The position numbers and the translations under genes are program-made. DNA of 8,405 nucleotides from an uncultured Prevotella sp. (GTDB lineage Bacteria; Bacteroidota; Bacteroidia; Bacteroidales; Bacteroidaceae): the NCBI GenBank assembly GCA_946999025.1, contig CAMQBP010000078.1, positions 1 to 8,405 on the forward strand, given 5' to 3'. This document shows, piece after piece, positions 7,242-8,405 of the stretch. Under the pieces are notes generated by a model. That model saw only the letters and a list, made by a program, of their open reading frames with translations, did not search any database and was not told the origin of the DNA. How positions within the stretch are numbered: the first letter of the stretch is position 1; each line of letters opens with the position of its first letter.

Positions 7242-8132
7242 GTGAAAAGTAACCGTGTCTTATTGGGATTGTGTATAGCTGTGTTTGCCTTTGTGGTTGC
7301 CAGTTGCAACAACTCTGCGAAGAAAAACAGCCAAATGGCTGCGGTAGGTGACAGCATCGTGTCAGACACGGAAGACTCGTTGGTGTTTGTTACATTGCGC
7401 GACAGTGTGTTAAAAGATTCTGCTTATACGCACTCTCTTACATTTCAGTTCCCAGTCAGCGGTTCAAAGGGTGTGAGAGAGAGTATTGGGCGGTATCTAT
7501 CTGAAAAACTTTCATATTTCTGTCCCAATATAGATATGACAAACGATGCCGAGGTTCGTGTTCACACCTATCGCGGTGATATCACAGACGGTAGGGGCTT
7601 GCTGTCCCATTATATGAAAGAATACACCACTGGGTTTGAAAATTTGACGAATGAATTTGGCACAAGGTCAGATATGCTCATGTTTCAAGAAGTCGTTGGC
7701 AGCGTGGTATGGGAATCTGACAAGGCTCTTACCTATTGCATTGCATTTGAAAACTTCTTGGGTGGGGCGCATGGTGAACACTTAGAGAGTGCACGCACTT
7801 TTAGAAAAACCGACGGAAAAATGATACAACTCATTGATTCTACTCAACTTGACAAGATGCAGGCATTGATGTACGAAGGTCTTAAAGACTATTTAGGGCA
7901 AGATATTACGCCGAATTTCAACATGAAAGTTTCTGACATGCTGTTTGTAAAACGCATCCCCTTGCCTGCCGATCATCTTGTCATGCGGCAAAATGGTCTC
8001 TTTTTTCTTTATCAACTCGACGAGATAGCTGGCTATGTGTATGGCATGCCATGTTTTACGTTGCCGTATGATAAAGTGATGCCATTCATGACAGCAGAGG
8101 CTGTAGAGCTGATTCCACAACAAAAAAAATAA
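7242..8132 (+). CDS. Lipoprotein with DUF4163/DUF3298 (RsiV-like) sequence
   Basis: A 296-residue predicted lipoprotein. Seen: a signal peptide with core LLGLCIAVFAFVV at 7-19 and lipobox VASC, giving the lipidated cysteine C22; a short polar linker; then a domain resembling the DUF4163-DUF3298 pair. The landmarks are HSLTFQFPVSGSKGVRESI at about 64-82, the family's GGAHG at 174-178 followed by an aromatic/F...DGK pattern, and FFLYQLDEIAGYVYGMPCF starting at 254, a close fit to the conserved C-terminal block. Proteins of this family include RsiV, an anti-sigma factor that binds lysozyme, but most Bacteroidetes members are lipoproteins of unknown role and no sigma factor gene is next to this one. 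The start is GTG: no in-frame ATG lies between the upstream stop and the signal peptide, and a later start would lose the signal. The GTG overlaps, as GGTGA, the stop of a 14-codon ORF starting at 7201. Confidence 0.85.
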   Translation: MKSNRVLLGLCIAVFAFVVASCNNSAKKNSQMAAVGDSIVSDTEDSLVFVTLRDSVLKDSAYTHSLTFQFPVSGSKGVRESIGRYLSEKLSYFCPNIDMTNDAEVRVHTYRGDITDGRGLLSHYMKEYTTGFENLTNEFGTRSDMLMFQEVVGSVVWESDKALTYCIAFENFLGGAHGEHLESARTFRKTDGKMIQLIDSTQLDKMQALMYEGLKDYLGQDITPNFNMKVSDMLFVKRIPLPADHLVMRQNGLFFLYQLDEIAGYVYGMPCFTLPYDKVMPFMTAEAVELIPQQKK

Positions 8133-8172
8133 GAAAAACAGCCCTCAGGGAAAAGAAAATAAATGAAGATAT

Positions 8173-8290
8173 AAGCATGCCTTTTATTTTCAATATCTGC
8201 TTAGTAACACAATGGCGATGGTTCGTGATTCTTAAAGCATGCCTTTTAGCCCCTTCATGCAATGGGTTAAGGCGGTGAAAGCAATGGGTT
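8173..8290. repeat. Cluster of short direct repeats in the 3' intergenic tail
   Basis: Two exact 14-base copies of AAGCATGCCTTTTA lie at 8173-8186 and 8235-8248, and two exact 10-base copies of GCAATGGGTT at 8259-8268 and 8281-8290. The second 14-mer and the first 10-mer can also fold into an interrupted hairpin (8241-8245 with 8269-8273, and 8250-8252 with 8264-8266). No open reading frame explains them. They could be part of a dispersed intergenic repeat of this genome; that is inference. Confidence 0.5.
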
Positions 8291-8385
8291 TGCGTGCTAA
8301 TCTCCATGAGTTAATAACAGTCTGATTTATAGCTGATTATTTTGCTGTGATTGCGTTAAAAAAACAAATAATTTATAGTGAAGTT

Positions 8386-8405
8386 AGGAGATTAGGGTAA
8401 AAATG
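8386..8405 (+). other. Possible ribosome-binding site and start codon of the next gene, cut by the window edge
   Basis: The window ends in an ATG at 8403-8405, preceded by AGGAG at 8386-8390 (12 bases away, rather far) and by AGGG at 8394-8397 (5 bases away). No coding sequence is visible beyond the start codon, so the product is unknown. The rest of the 8306-8385 stretch is AT-rich with no clear promoter. Confidence 0.35.

Noticed and set aside
8139..8150. CCCTCAGGG as a terminator of the lipoprotein gene
   Set aside because: The stem is only three or four pairs with almost no loop, and it is followed by A-rich, not T-rich, sequence.
8086..8307. 73-codon minus-strand frame across the end of the lipoprotein gene and the repeat region
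   Set aside because: It overlaps the 3' end of a real gene and translates the direct repeats; there is no promoter or ribosome-binding support.
1..8405. CRISPR array, tRNA or rRNA gene, insertion sequence or phage attachment site
   Set aside because: No regularly spaced repeats, cloverleaf patterns, transposase-like frames or terminal inverted repeats were seen on either strand.

Overview
The window looks like chromosomal DNA of a Bacteroidales bacterium, most likely Prevotellaceae. Four things point there: a SusC/SusD outer-membrane nutrient-uptake pair, promoters of the Bacteroidetes type (a TAnnTTTG -7 box with TTG at -33), few Shine-Dalgarno sites, and a DUF3298-type lipoprotein. The genus is inferred from protein and promoter style; there is no rRNA or other taxonomic marker.

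Layout. (1) 1-338, minus strand: the first 112 codons of lptB, the ATPase of the LPS exporter, cut by the window edge. A typical -7 box lies just upstream. (2) 541-5291, minus strand: a two-gene operon, a SusC-like TonB-dependent transporter (1026 aa) followed after 14 bases by a SusD-like surface lipoprotein (551 aa). It has a good promoter at 5389-5419, an 11-bp tandem repeat at the predicted transcription start, and a long hairpin terminator at 474-515. (3) 5292-5647: an AT-rich divergent intergenic region. It may hold a 55-codon small ORF whose stop overlaps the next start as ATGA. (4) 5648-7191, plus strand: mlaE and mlaF, permease and ATPase of an MCE-type phospholipid transporter for outer-membrane lipid asymmetry. 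(5) 7242-8132, plus strand: a lipoprotein with DUF4163/DUF3298-like sequence and a GTG start. (6) 8133-8405: a non-coding tail with short repeated words and a possible start of the next gene at the last three bases.

The theme is the cell envelope: LPS export, nutrient import across the outer membrane, phospholipid trafficking and a lipoprotein. The SusCD operon stands alone, with no glycoside hydrolase, SusE/F-like protein or regulator in the window, so its substrate cannot be read from context. The genes belong to known families and I found no convincing new multi-gene system. The items most worth a second look are the small ORF overlapping mlaE, the tandem repeat at the susC transcription start, and the repeat-rich tail with a 9-bp inverted repeat that could pair with the ribosome-binding region of the next gene.
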